Notes: a model not told the origin generated them from the sequence alone. A stretch of DNA of 7,605 bases from Bryobacterales bacterium (GCA_903970295.1 CAJCHQ010000811.1:1-7605), one strand, 5' to 3'. Positions 1-7,107 are shown, counted from the first letter of the stretch. Numbers and translations: made by a program.

Positions 1-3000
1 AACTGCACCTGCGCCGGCTAATTCTCCTCCGGGAGTGCCTCTGCAGTACACCTTGCCGAATGGTCTCAGGCTTCTCCTTTTAGAAGACCACTCGTTCCCG
101 GTTGTCTCTTGTTTCGTCTGGTATAAGGTCGGTGCTCGGAACGAAGCCGCTGGTGCGACTGGGCTCAGCCATATCGTCGAGCATTTGCTTTTCCAATCGG
201 TCGGCCACTATCGAAAAGGCGAGCTCGGCGCCACGATCGTGCGCAACGGCGGCCAGTTCAATGGTTTTACTAGTGATGATTTCACCGCGTTTTTCGAAAC
301 GATCCACCCTTCCAAACTGGACCTGGCTCTGCGCATTGAATCTGAAAGAATGCGAAGCGCGAATTTTACTCCTGCAGATTTTCAGGAAGAGCTAAGTCGG
401 GTTAAATCGGAATCCGATCGAGAGTCCAAAGACACGTCCGCAACTCTCGCTCGTGAAGTGCGGGCGGCAGCGTACGTGCGGCATCCCTATAAAAATCCAA
501 CCGTCGGTTGGGCGACAGATCTTGATTCGCTCACTGTCCGTGATGCCAAAGAATTCTACGATCGATATTTTCATCCGAATAATGCCACATTGGTTGTTGT
601 CGGTGATTTTAAGAAACCACCGGTTTTAGCTGCTGTCGTGAAATATTTTGGCGCCATTCCGAAATCCACGACAGCGATTCCTGTTGTTCGCGTAACTGAG
701 CCGCCGCAATCAGCTGAGCGCCGCGTGCTCCTGCACTACTCGGGCAAGAAAGATGAAGTGCAAGTTGCGTATCACGGACCTTCATTCGCGGACAACGATG
801 CTCCGGCAATGATTGTTTTGGAAAAACTTTTGAATGCTTCCATCTCCGGAAAATTGAAAATCAAATTGCTCGATCCGAAGGTTTGCAGCTATGGCAAATC
901 GGCTTTCGAGCTGAAACGTGACCCGGGACTTTTCACAGTTTCACTTTCGGCACCGGCTGGAGCCGGTCCCCAGAAAGTTCTGGAAGGCTGGGATGCGCTT
1001 GTCTCGCAGCTTCGCACTCAACCGGTCACCGATGGCGAACTGCGAAGGGCTAGAAATCAAGCCGAATTTGCCATTGTCAGCGATCGCGACGGACCATATC
1101 GAATGGGCTTTCAACTCGGATTTTGCGAGACGCTTCAATCGTGGCAAGCAAGTGCCGCCTGGACAGATAGGCTGCGTGCCGTGACTATCAACGATCTGCT
1201 GCGCGTTTCAAAAAAATATCTAGCGCCGGAGAATCGAGTCGTTGGTCTGCTCTCATCCAATGCAGGCAAACCGGTTAATCAGAACAATGGCTCTCCAGCG
1301 GTGAAGCCGCCGGGCAAGACGACACCTGTCACTTCGCCGATTCCGAAAACCCCGATCAGCCGCAATTTCGAGCATACTAAATTGCTTGGCTACAAAGACA
1401 ATGACGATGCTCTTGTCCGAGTTGCCCAAGCCAGCAAGGCTCAATTCAATATGCGAGTCTTGCCGCCCGTAGAAGAGTCTGCCCCCGAGAGTGCGTCATC
1501 AACGGACTCTTTGTCGGCGACCGCAAGTTCAATTTCAGCGACTTCAAGTACAGCGACTACGTCGGCTTCAAGCACAACGACTACATCGGCTTCAAGCACA
1601 TCGACTCCCGCAACATCGGATGCCGGTTCTGGAGCGCAGCAGGGCCCCACGCCAGCATCCATAACTTCCACTCCAGCCTCCGCAACAACATCCACCACGC
1701 CAGCATCCACAACTTCCTCTCCAGCGTCCGCAACGACATCAGCCACTCAAGCATCCGCAACTTCCACGCCAGCCTCCACAATTTCCCCTCCAGCATCGGC
1801 AACTTCCAGTGCCAAGCCCGACTCCCGGCCGCCCACCCCAGCAGAGCCGCTACCAAAAGTGATCGCCGCGTCTATGCCCTCGATCCAGCGCAAAATTCTC
1901 AAGAATGGCACTGTTGTGATTGTGGTCGAAAGTCACCTCGCTCCTCTCGTCCAGATCAATGGTGCGATCAGAGCCGGTGAAGTCTTCGATCCCTCCGGCA
2001 AAAAAGGACTGTCTTCGCTGTGCGCTCACGTTCTCAACGATGGTCCGTCGAGACCGGGACGGCCACAAAGCATCCAGCAGCAGGAAGACCTCGGCTTGCA
2101 ACCGCAGGCGATGCTCAAATTCGAGTCGTCACCGGAAACAATTAATTTTCAGACTCGTTGTCTATCGCGCGATCTTGCCGTGCAACTGAATCTACTCGCT
2201 ACGGCTGTCAAAGATCCACCGCTGCAAGAACCTGATTTAGAAAAGGCTAAGAATGAATTTTATTCGTCTATCAAAAATGCTGAAGAATCAATCAATGTCA
2301 AGATTAATCGAGCTCTCTTGCGCAGCGTCATCGCCTCCAACACATCATATTATCCAATCGATCCTTCCGAAAAAGCTCGAGAAGTTAGTCAGATGAAAGC
2401 GTCTGACGTCAAAGATTTTCTCAGCCAATTCGTCACCCCTGACTCGACCGTGATTGTCATCGCCGGCGATGTCACTCCCGAGAGAGCCTTCGCTCTCGTT
2501 GAGCGCGCATGCGAAGGTTGGGGCTCGCCCAATTCTAGCAAGCCTCCAAGAGCCTTTCCGCCGGCCACCGAGAGCACGCGCAAGACGCTGAAAGCTTCGA
2601 TTCCTTTCAGCAATAGCGTTGACAAGGCCAAGACGACTATCAGCATCGGTCGCTTGCTCAAGGTGCAATCTGATGACAAAGATTATTCAATATTGTTAGT
2701 CAGCGATTGTGCGCTCAACAATCATCCGATTTTTTCGCGCCTGGCGCAGCGTATAAACAATGAACCGGGATTGGCTAATGGTTTGTCGTATGAGGATATG
2801 GAGTCGCGATTCCTGCCACTGTCAAACATGACTAGTTGGTCCTTGATCGTTCCAGTAGAACCGAATCTGGTATCAAGAACGGCACTCGCGATTCAAGCCG
2901 AAGTAAAAAGATTTGCCCGCACAGGTATAAGCGAAAACGAGTTGGGTGAGATCAAAAGGTATATGTCCGCAGCTCTGCCGGTACGCCTGATGCCCTCTAC

Positions 3001-3253
3001 TTCCGAAGCGGCTAAGAGCGCCCTGAATGGGTATTACCAGGGAACCGAGGTGAATTTTCTCGGGCAACTCATCAGCAGCATTCGGGCAGTGGATTTGGAC
3101 TCGGTCAACAAATTCATCAAGACAGAATTCAAACCCGACCAGGGTGTTTTAATTGTGGCCGGGTCACCTGAAGTCATAAAGCAAGTAACAGTTTCTTCTG
3201 CTAACCGCACCAAAGGCGGTGTCGACTCAGAAGCCGCACCTGGCACACCTTAG
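1..3253 (+). CDS. Fused two-unit M16 (insulinase/pitrilysin-like) zinc metallopeptidase, 5'-partial
   Basis: M16 peptidases cleave peptides inside a clamshell of two homologous halves, with one zinc site. Residues are numbered here from the GTG at position 35. The first unit (about 3-400) has the inverted zinc motif HIVEH at 46-50, and E126, 76 residues after H50, is at the expected place for the third ligand. The second unit (about 607-1060) aligns at GLSSLCAHVLN, where HxxEH has become SxxAH, so it should be catalytically dead, like the alpha partner of mitochondrial processing peptidase. A Pro/Ser/Thr-rich linker (about 410-606) joins the two. The reading frame is open to the window edge: codons from position 2 read TAPAPANSPPG before the GTG. 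The true start, probably with a signal peptide, therefore lies upstream, and the GTG is unlikely to be the start. The product is probably periplasmic or extracellular (inference). No clear terminator follows the TAG stop. The family call is firm; the substrate is unknown. Confidence 0.93.
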   Translation, partial: TAPAPANSPPGVPLQYTLPNGLRLLLLEDHSFPVVSCFVWYKVGARNEAAGATGLSHIVEHLLFQSVGHYRKGELGATIVRNGGQFNGFTSDDFTAFFETIHPSKLDLALRIESERMRSANFTPADFQEELSRVKSESDRESKDTSATLAREVRAAAYVRHPYKNPTVGWATDLDSLTVRDAKEFYDRYFHPNNATLVVVGDFKKPPVLAAVVKYFGAIPKSTTAIPVVRVTEPPQSAERRVLLHYSGKKDEVQVAYHGPSFADNDAPAMIVLEKLLNASISGKLKIKLLDPKVCSYGKSAFELKRDPGLFTVSLSAPAGAGPQKVLEGWDALVSQLRTQPVTDGELRRARNQAEFAIVSDRDGPYRMGFQLGFCETLQSWQASAAWTDRLRAVTINDLLRVSKKYLAPENRVVGLLSSNAGKPVNQNNGSPAVKPPGKTTPVTSPIPKTPISRNFEHTKLLGYKDNDDALVRVAQASKAQFNMRVLPPVEESAPESASSTDSLSATASSISATSSTATTSASSTTTTSASSTSTPATSDAGSGAQQGPTPASITSTPASATTSTTPASTTSSPASATTSATQASATSTPASTISPPASATSSAKPDSRPPTPAEPLPKVIAASMPSIQRKILKNGTVVIVVESHLAPLVQINGAIRAGEVFDPSGKKGLSSLCAHVLNDGPSRPGRPQSIQQQEDLGLQPQAMLKFESSPETINFQTRCLSRDLAVQLNLLATAVKDPPLQEPDLEKAKNEFYSSIKNAEESINVKINRALLRSVIASNTSYYPIDPSEKAREVSQMKASDVKDFLSQFVTPDSTVIVIAGDVTPERAFALVERACEGWGSPNSSKPPRAFPPATESTRKTLKASIPFSNSVDKAKTTISIGRLLKVQSDDKDYSILLVSDCALNNHPIFSRLAQRINNEPGLANGLSYEDMESRFLPLSNMTSWSLIVPVEPNLVSRTALAIQAEVKRFARTGISENELGEIKRYMSAALPVRLMPSTSEAAKSALNGYYQGTEVNFLGQLISSIRAVDLDSVNKFIKTEFKPDQGVLIVAGSPEVIKQVTVSSANRTKGGVDSEAAPGTP
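1538..1609 (+). repeat. Three tandem 24-bp repeats in the peptidase linker
   Basis: Three in-frame 24-bp copies lie at 1538-1561, 1562-1585 and 1586-1609. The last two share TCGGCTTCAAGCACA followed by A or T and then CGACT; the first is more diverged (ACTTCAAGTACAGCGACT). They encode eight-residue Ser/Thr/Ala units such as SASSTTTT. A still more degenerate relative may precede them from about 1517. The near-identity of the last two copies suggests recent slippage or duplication. Confidence 0.85.
1649..1810 (+). repeat. Degenerate 21/27-bp repeats encoding TPAS-type units in the peptidase linker
   Basis: About seven in-frame copies of a unit built around (T/S/P)(P/Q)AS are seen: TPASITS, TPASATTST, TPASTTS, SPASATTSA, TQASATS, TPASTIS and PPASATSS. 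The first five alternate between seven and nine residues, giving a higher-order period of about 48 bp. At DNA level the shared words are CCAGC(A/C)TCC and CAACTTCC. The product would be an extended, flexible tether, possibly O-glycosylated if the host has that system (inference). Confidence 0.85.
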
Positions 3254-3506
3254 CTTAGTTGCGGGCAATATCGGCCCTATCTATTTATGAGTCCACTTTG
3301 TCAGTCCGTTTCGGCTTTGTTATAAGCTTCTTCCATTTTATTTCCCTTCGGCTTTTTTAATGCATTCGCGGATATGTGCTCAGCATCTATCCAGGCGTAT
3401 TGCCGGTTCCAGGCGAGTAGTCAAGCGAAAAATATGAGCTTGCTTTCAGGGCTGACCGATATCTGTTTTGCTCTGATTTTCTATCTATTGGATTATGCAA
3501 TAATCA

Positions 3507-3643
3507 CTTGTCAAGCACTTCTTAATCTGCATCTAGCAAGGGTTTACGGTTTTTAATCAAAAATATGTCTCGAAAAAATAACGGTGGAATGGCTTAAACA
3601 GGGGATTGTTAACCCCGCAAGTGCTTGTCAGTAAATTAATCTG
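3507..3643. repeat. Paired operator-like repeated words upstream of the LysM gene
   Basis: CTTGTCA at 3507-3513 followed eight bases later by TTAATCTG at 3522-3529 recurs as CTTGTCA at 3624-3630 followed five bases later by TTAATCTG at 3636-3643. Overlapping these, CAAGCACTT at 3512-3520 occurs inverted as AAGTGCTTG at 3619-3627. The second site, CAAGTGCTTG, is itself an inverted CAAG/CTTG half-site pair. This could be a pair of regulator-binding sites or the remnant of a local duplication. The words are seen directly; their function is inferred. Confidence 0.4.
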
Positions 3644-3685
3644 GACAAGGTGTAACCATCACAGGGTTGCAGTTTCGGGGTTTTT
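3601..3685 (+). ncRNA. Possible structured RNA or attenuator-like element ending in a T-run
   Basis: AACCCCG at 3611-3617 can pair with CGGGGTT at 3676-3682, and the GGGG is followed directly by five Ts (3681-3685), as in an intrinsic terminator. Two helices can form inside. CTTGTC at 3624-3629 pairs with GACAAG at 3644-3649. TGTAACC at 3651-3657 pairs with GGTTGCA at 3665-3671, using one G-U pair and a seven-base loop. The result is a three-way junction. CCCC at 3613-3616 can alternatively pair with GGGG at 3601-3604 across an eight-base loop, which would exclude the closing helix. Such mutually exclusive pairing is typical of attenuators and riboswitches. It matches no riboswitch consensus I know, and short helices also arise by chance. 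Confidence 0.35.
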
Positions 3686-3747
3686 GAATATATTAGCTTT
3701 CCTTGAAACCAGTGCCAGGCAAGACTTTACGGGATCGTGCTTTGGGT

Positions 3748-3775
3748 TTGACTTTATGGTCGTAATTTAGATAAT
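3748..3775 (+). promoter_or_regulatory. Sigma70-type promoter for the LysM-helicase transcript
   Basis: TTGACT at 3748-3753 matches the -35 consensus TTGACA at five of six positions. It is spaced by 16 bases from GATAAT at 3770-3775, which matches TATAAT at five of six. Transcription would start near 3782, leaving a leader of about 86 bases. The leader contains a small hairpin, AGCCG at 3796-3800 with CGGCT at 3810-3814. It is the best promoter match seen in the gap. Confidence 0.6.
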
Positions 3776-3854
3776 ATGCAGCGTCTGGTGCAGAAAGCCG
3801 CGTTTAATCCGGCTACATAAAGAAGACAACAAATAGTTCGACACTCTGTCTTTG

Positions 3855-3860
3855 AGAAGG
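3855..3860 (+). promoter_or_regulatory. Ribosome-binding site deciding the GTG start of the LysM gene
   Basis: AGAAGG at 3855-3860 lies seven bases before the GTG at 3868. This supports that GTG over the in-frame ATG five codons later at 3883. Confidence 0.65.
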
Positions 3861-3867
3861 TATTCCA

Positions 3868-4641
3868 GTGGCATTAAAAGAGATGACTACAACTATCGAT
3901 TGCGAACGGCACACATTTGATTTCGATGCTGTTCCCGAGTATGTGCGAGACAGTCAACAACCGATCCGAGAACGATCCATCAGAGAGCTATCGGGCAGAG
4001 AACAACCGACCAGAGAACAATTGATCAGAGAACAACCGTTACCCTCGCGAGATGCTGCCGTCAGCATGTCGTCCAATTTACTCAACCAGAGAATTATGGA
4101 AGAAGATACAAATCGCTTATTGAACTTCGAGCCCGAAGCTGCCCCTAAGTCCGAAGAATTGGAAGTGCTTTGGCCAGGCGTGCACAGCGAGCACAACTTT
4201 GTGCCACCACCGAAACGCTCCGCCAGTTTCTATCTGTCTATTGGTTTTGCAGCCGGTGCTGTCATATCTTTAGTCGGAGTGGCCGGATTCTTCTCAGTTT
4301 CCAAAATGATTACTGCCAACAATCACCCGGACAACAAAATTTTGATTTCCGCAGCAGCACCTGCTGTCGCTCCTGGAACTGCTCCTGTAGCTGGAGCAAC
4401 TGTCGCCACGGGTGAGACTCTGGTGCCTGCCGCTCCTCAGTATCAAGTGCAAGCTGGTGACACACTCGCCGGAATCGCTTACAAGAACTACAAGCGTGTC
4501 AGCCCGAGATTGCTCGACGAGATCGTCAAGGCAAACAACATGCGCAGTGCTAATGTTCTCAATCTCGGTCAGAAATTGACCTTGCCTGAGTATCATCCAT
4601 CCAACCAGATAGCTGCCACCACCACTGGCACCGTGCAGTAA
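3868..4641 (+). CDS. Single-pass membrane protein with C-terminal LysM domain
   Basis: LysM domains bind the N-acetylglucosamine backbone of peptidoglycan or related glycans. The 257-residue product has a hydrophilic N-terminal part (1-117) with five consecutive five-residue repeats at 32-56. One hydrophobic helix follows at about 119-145 (FYLSIGFAAGAVISLVGVAG), preceded by K116 and R117, and then an Ala/Pro/Val-rich spacer (161-190). One LysM sits at about 192-240: it opens YQVQAGDTLAGIA, has an N-rich middle (KANN) and ends LNLGQKLTLP. Basic residues before the helix predict N-in topology, with the LysM outside on the cell wall and about 117 residues in the cytoplasm. No catalytic domain is visible, so it looks like an anchor or adaptor rather than a hydrolase. 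The GTG start is supported by an AGAAGG site, and a promoter lies about 95 bases upstream. The helicase gene begins four bases after its stop. Domain call is firm; cellular role is unknown. Confidence 0.88.
   Translation: MALKEMTTTIDCERHTFDFDAVPEYVRDSQQPIRERSIRELSGREQPTREQLIREQPLPSRDAAVSMSSNLLNQRIMEEDTNRLLNFEPEAAPKSEELEVLWPGVHSEHNFVPPPKRSASFYLSIGFAAGAVISLVGVAGFFSVSKMITANNHPDNKILISAAAPAVAPGTAPVAGATVATGETLVPAAPQYQVQAGDTLAGIAYKNYKRVSPRLLDEIVKANNMRSANVLNLGQKLTLPEYHPSNQIAATTTGTVQ
3961..4035 (+). repeat. Five tandem 15-bp repeats encoding xxRE(Q/R/L)
   Basis: Exactly five 15-bp units encode PIRER, SIREL, SGREQ, PTREQ and LIREQ (residues 32-56 of the LysM protein). The last three units all end in CAGAGAACAA, while the first two are more diverged. 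The encoded stretch is strongly charged, with an invariant Arg-Glu pair every five residues, and sits on the predicted cytoplasmic side. It may be a protein- or nucleic-acid-interaction tail (inference) or simply a tolerated slippage tract. Confidence 0.9.
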
Positions 4642-4645
4642 TTCG

Positions 4646-6556
4646 GTGCAAGTAAGCATTCAAGATATATTTGCTCGACTTTCCGAGCAACTAGACTCGT
4701 ATGAGCACCGCTCGCAGCAGATGCATCTGGCGCTGGAAATCGAACGCACATTCCAAGCCGGAAAGACTGGGGTTTTCGAAGCCGGAACGGGCACTGGCAA
4801 GACTTTTGCGGCCTTGATACCGGCGGCGCTGTCAGCCAAAAAAGTGGTGATCTCGACCAACACTATTGCGCTCCAAGAGCAGTATATAAAAAAGGACATC
4901 CCGGCCCTGCAAAAGGTTTTGCCTTTTCAAATCGAAGCCGTTCTCATGAAAGGTCGAGGCAATTATCTCGGGTTGCGGCGCTGGGAAGAACACGTTCTCG
5001 AATATGGCATCGACGATCGTTTAATGGCATGGCAGCACGACACCGAAACCGGCGATGTTTCGGAACTGGACTTCGTTCCTCACTGGGACACTTGGGGTGA
5101 AATCAATTCAGATTCCGACGATTGTTTACGCAATCGTTGTCCGCAATTTTCCAGTTGCTTTTACTTCGAAGCCCGCAAACAGGCAGAAGAAGCTGACGTT
5201 CTGATCGTCAATCACGCTCTTCTTCTGGCGGACGCCGCCTCCAAAGGAAATATTCTGCCCAAGTACGATTTGCTCATCATCGATGAGGCCCATCATTTAC
5301 CTGAGGTGGCGACAAACGCATTCAGTCTCACTCTCAGCAATCGTGGCTTGCGTTCGCTCTGCACCAAAGCCCTGAAGAGGGTGAGTGCGCCTGGCGGCAT
5401 GGTGCATGATGTGGAGAGTCAGGGAGTCGATTTCTTCCAGCATCTCAATATGCTTTGCCAGTATCCGCGCACAAGGTTGCGCAAAGGAGTCGCGGAAGCT
5501 GCGGATCTTTCATTGACGCTCGGCATATTGAAGAAGTGGCTCGAGGATCAGAACTTCGAACATCTTCTCGACGTCGACATGTCACGGGAGAAGGCCAAGC
5601 TGAAAGCGAAATCGCTGGTAGCAACGATCAATGCGTATCTTTCACTGCTTGATATTCTCGCGTATCCGGATCCGAATTGGGTGGTCTGGGTGGAAAGAAG
5701 TGATGTCACCGGCTCGCGTATCGAAGTCGTGGCCGCACCTCTCGATCCGTCTGTTTTCATTCGTGAGAATTTGCTCGAGCAGGAAAATTTGCATTCATCG
5801 GTTTGGATGTCGGCCACGCTTGCCACCGGTGGTGATGACCCGTTCGGTTACTTCAAGCGCACCGTCGGTTTGGATCACGTTATTCAGAGTGCTGTGCCCA
5901 GCCCTTTCAATTACGCCAAACAAGCTATTCTCTATCTTCCTCATAATTTACCTGAGCCAAACGCCCCAGGATTTATGTCTGCCGCCGTTGAGGAGATAGA
6001 GCGCATTCTCGAAGTCAGTGAGGGTCGCGCGTTTGTTCTGTTCACCAGTAAATCTGCCCTCAATGCGGCTTATGACATTCTTGCTCCTACTCTTGCTTAT
6101 CCTTGCAAGCGGCAGGGAGAAATGCCTCGTCAACGCTTGATCGAATGGTTCAAGTCGACAGAATCAGCCGTTCTTTTCGGTACATCCAGTTTCTGGGAAG
6201 GTGTCTCGATCGATGGCGATCAATTGAGCTGTGTGATTATCGACCGCATTCCCTTTCAGGTCCCCGACGATCCGGTGCACGAAGCCCGTTGCGAGGCATT
6301 GAAACAAGACACGAGCAAAAGTTGGTTCAACGATTTATCCTTGCCGCATGCCACCATGAGGCTGAAGCAGGGTGTCGGCCGATTGATCCGCACTAGCAAT
6401 GACACAGGAATTGTGGCGATTCTCGATCCTCGCATGACGACAAAGCAGTATGGACGACGCATCCTCGAATGTTTGCCGCCGATGACGATCACTCGCAGCC
6501 TGCACAACCTGAGCTTGCCGTCAATTAATTCCTCGCCTCAACTGTTCCCCAGATGA
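4646..6556 (+). CDS. DinG/YoaA-type (XPD-like) superfamily-2 DNA helicase
   Basis: Members of this family are ATP-dependent 5'-to-3' DNA helicases acting on forks, R-loops or damaged DNA, usually with a 4Fe-4S cluster. The 636-residue product has the Walker A motif GTGTGKT at 47-53, the DEAH box at 213-216 (IIDEAHHL), SATL at 389-392, the motif V region GTSSFWEGVSIDG (512-524) and motif VI QGVGRLIR at 575-582. Cysteines C160, C165 and C171 match three cluster ligands. At the usual first ligand (GRxNYLC) the sequence reads GRGNYLG, so G109 replaces cysteine. There is no N-terminal exonuclease domain of the kind found in Gram-positive DinG, and the length is close to that of E. coli YoaA. GTG at 4646 is the only usual start codon after the in-frame TAG at 4610. 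It lies four bases past the LysM stop with no clear Shine-Dalgarno site, so translation may be coupled to that gene. The 3' end overlaps the opposing usp gene by 19 bases. Confidence 0.92.
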   Translation: MQVSIQDIFARLSEQLDSYEHRSQQMHLALEIERTFQAGKTGVFEAGTGTGKTFAALIPAALSAKKVVISTNTIALQEQYIKKDIPALQKVLPFQIEAVLMKGRGNYLGLRRWEEHVLEYGIDDRLMAWQHDTETGDVSELDFVPHWDTWGEINSDSDDCLRNRCPQFSSCFYFEARKQAEEADVLIVNHALLLADAASKGNILPKYDLLIIDEAHHLPEVATNAFSLTLSNRGLRSLCTKALKRVSAPGGMVHDVESQGVDFFQHLNMLCQYPRTRLRKGVAEAADLSLTLGILKKWLEDQNFEHLLDVDMSREKAKLKAKSLVATINAYLSLLDILAYPDPNWVVWVERSDVTGSRIEVVAAPLDPSVFIRENLLEQENLHSSVWMSATLATGGDDPFGYFKRTVGLDHVIQSAVPSPFNYAKQAILYLPHNLPEPNAPGFMSAAVEEIERILEVSEGRAFVLFTSKSALNAAYDILAPTLAYPCKRQGEMPRQRLIEWFKSTESAVLFGTSSFWEGVSIDGDQLSCVIIDRIPFQVPDDPVHEARCEALKQDTSKSWFNDLSLPHATMRLKQGVGRLIRTSNDTGIVAILDPRMTTKQYGRRILECLPPMTITRSLHNLSLPSINSSPQLFPR

Positions 6557-7080
6557 TCAGTGCTTGGCTCCAATCCTTCGGTATCAGCTTGCTCCGGTGT
6601 CACTTCCGGCACGTCGGTGGTGTCACCTACCAGATCGGTGCCGGCGGCACCAATACTGATATCACCTCGTACGAAACAAACCGATATCGGGCAATGATCG
6701 AAAACATATCTGGCGATTGGATCTTGAGAGAGGGCGAAAAGCTTTTTGGTACCTGTGCCTGAAGTGCCGAGGAACAAAAGATCGCCGGGCAATTCTTTCA
6801 TTGTCTCGACTATGCCCTTTGCGACCTGACCGATTTTGACGATGCCGGATGCTTTGACGCCTTCCGATTTGAGTTTTTCGACGATCGTTTCGACCTGCTT
6901 GGTGGCAGTATTGAATGGTTTGTCACTTGAAATCAGTTGAGCGACCACGCCTACTTTTGTCGGATCAGGCACGATTCTCAAAAGAATCAATTCGGCGTCC
7001 AGGGCTTTGGCCTGTGCTGCGGCTAGACGCACGACTTTTTCGCTGCGCTTGGGACTGCTGAATCCAACTACGAATTTCAT
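6538..7080 (-). CDS. Universal stress protein (UspA family)
   Basis: Usp proteins are small alpha/beta proteins, some ATP-binding, made during stress or starvation. In this 180-residue product the Usp fold spans about 1-138: the opening strand MKFVVGFSS, a middle strand ELILLRIVPDP, the LLFLGTSG turn (102-108) and the closing strand PISVCFVR. The nucleotide motif G-2x-G-9x-G-(S/T) is incomplete: G105 and G108 are present, but the final pair is S118-Q119. The aspartate usually found at the end of the first strand is also missing, so ATP binding is doubtful. An acidic tail (about 145-175, rich in D, E, T and P) extends past the domain. ATG at 7080 is preceded by GGGAGAG with an eight-base gap. 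The gene lies 27 bases downstream of the phosphate transporter gene and is probably in its operon. Its last 19 bases overlap the end of the helicase gene. Confidence 0.85.
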   Translation of the reverse strand: MKFVVGFSSPKRSEKVVRLAAAQAKALDAELILLRIVPDPTKVGVVAQLISSDKPFNTATKQVETIVEKLKSEGVKASGIVKIGQVAKGIVETMKELPGDLLFLGTSGTGTKKLFALSQDPIARYVFDHCPISVCFVRGDISIGAAGTDLVGDTTDVPEVTPEQADTEGLEPSTDHLGNS

Positions 7081-7088
7081 CGACTATG

Positions 7089-7095
7089 CTCTCCC
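7089..7095 (-). promoter_or_regulatory. Ribosome-binding site of the usp gene
   Basis: On the minus strand GGGAGAG lies eight bases before the ATG at 7080-7078, inside the 27-base gap after the transporter stop. This fixes the usp start. Confidence 0.6.
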
Positions 7096-7107
7096 GAGAG
7101 ACCCATT

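Larger units (their letters stand above)
3254..3867. other. Non-coding intergenic region, 614 bp
   Basis: This gap separates the peptidase gene from the LysM gene and looks more A/T-rich than its surroundings. It holds a fold-back element ending in a T-run (3601-3685), two copies of a repeated word (3507-3529 and 3618-3643) and a promoter (3748-3775). Just after the peptidase stop, GGGC at 3263-3266 can pair with GCCC at 3274-3277, but this four-base stem without a T-run is too weak to call a terminator. A 60-codon frame at 3374-3556 with a hydrophobic stretch (FALIFYLLDYAII) has no convincing ribosome-binding site and is not called as a gene. No tRNA or known RNA family was recognised. Confidence 0.75.

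Noticed and set aside
35..37. GTG as the start of the peptidase
   Set aside because: The frame is open upstream to the window edge and encodes a Pro/Ala-rich stretch typical of a region after a signal peptide, so the real start is outside.
1441..1856. Antisense frames of 91 and 101 codons with striking internal repeats
   Set aside because: They mirror the repeats of the peptidase linker on the opposite strand; the low-complexity DNA keeps several frames open.
3263..3277. GGGC/GCCC hairpin just after the peptidase stop
   Set aside because: Only four base pairs and no T-tract; too weak to call.
3611..3682. tRNA-like outline: seven-base closing helix over 72 bases
   Set aside because: No T-arm or anticodon arm in the right place and no CCA-compatible end.
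3667..3694. TTGCAG-16-TATATT promoter-like pair
   Set aside because: The -35 matches only three of six positions and overlaps the foldable element; the site at 3748 is much better.
6637..6651. Perfect inverted repeat GGTGCC-GGC-GGCACC near the convergent gene ends
   Set aside because: It lies inside the usp coding region, has a three-base loop and no T-run on either strand, so it cannot be called a terminator.
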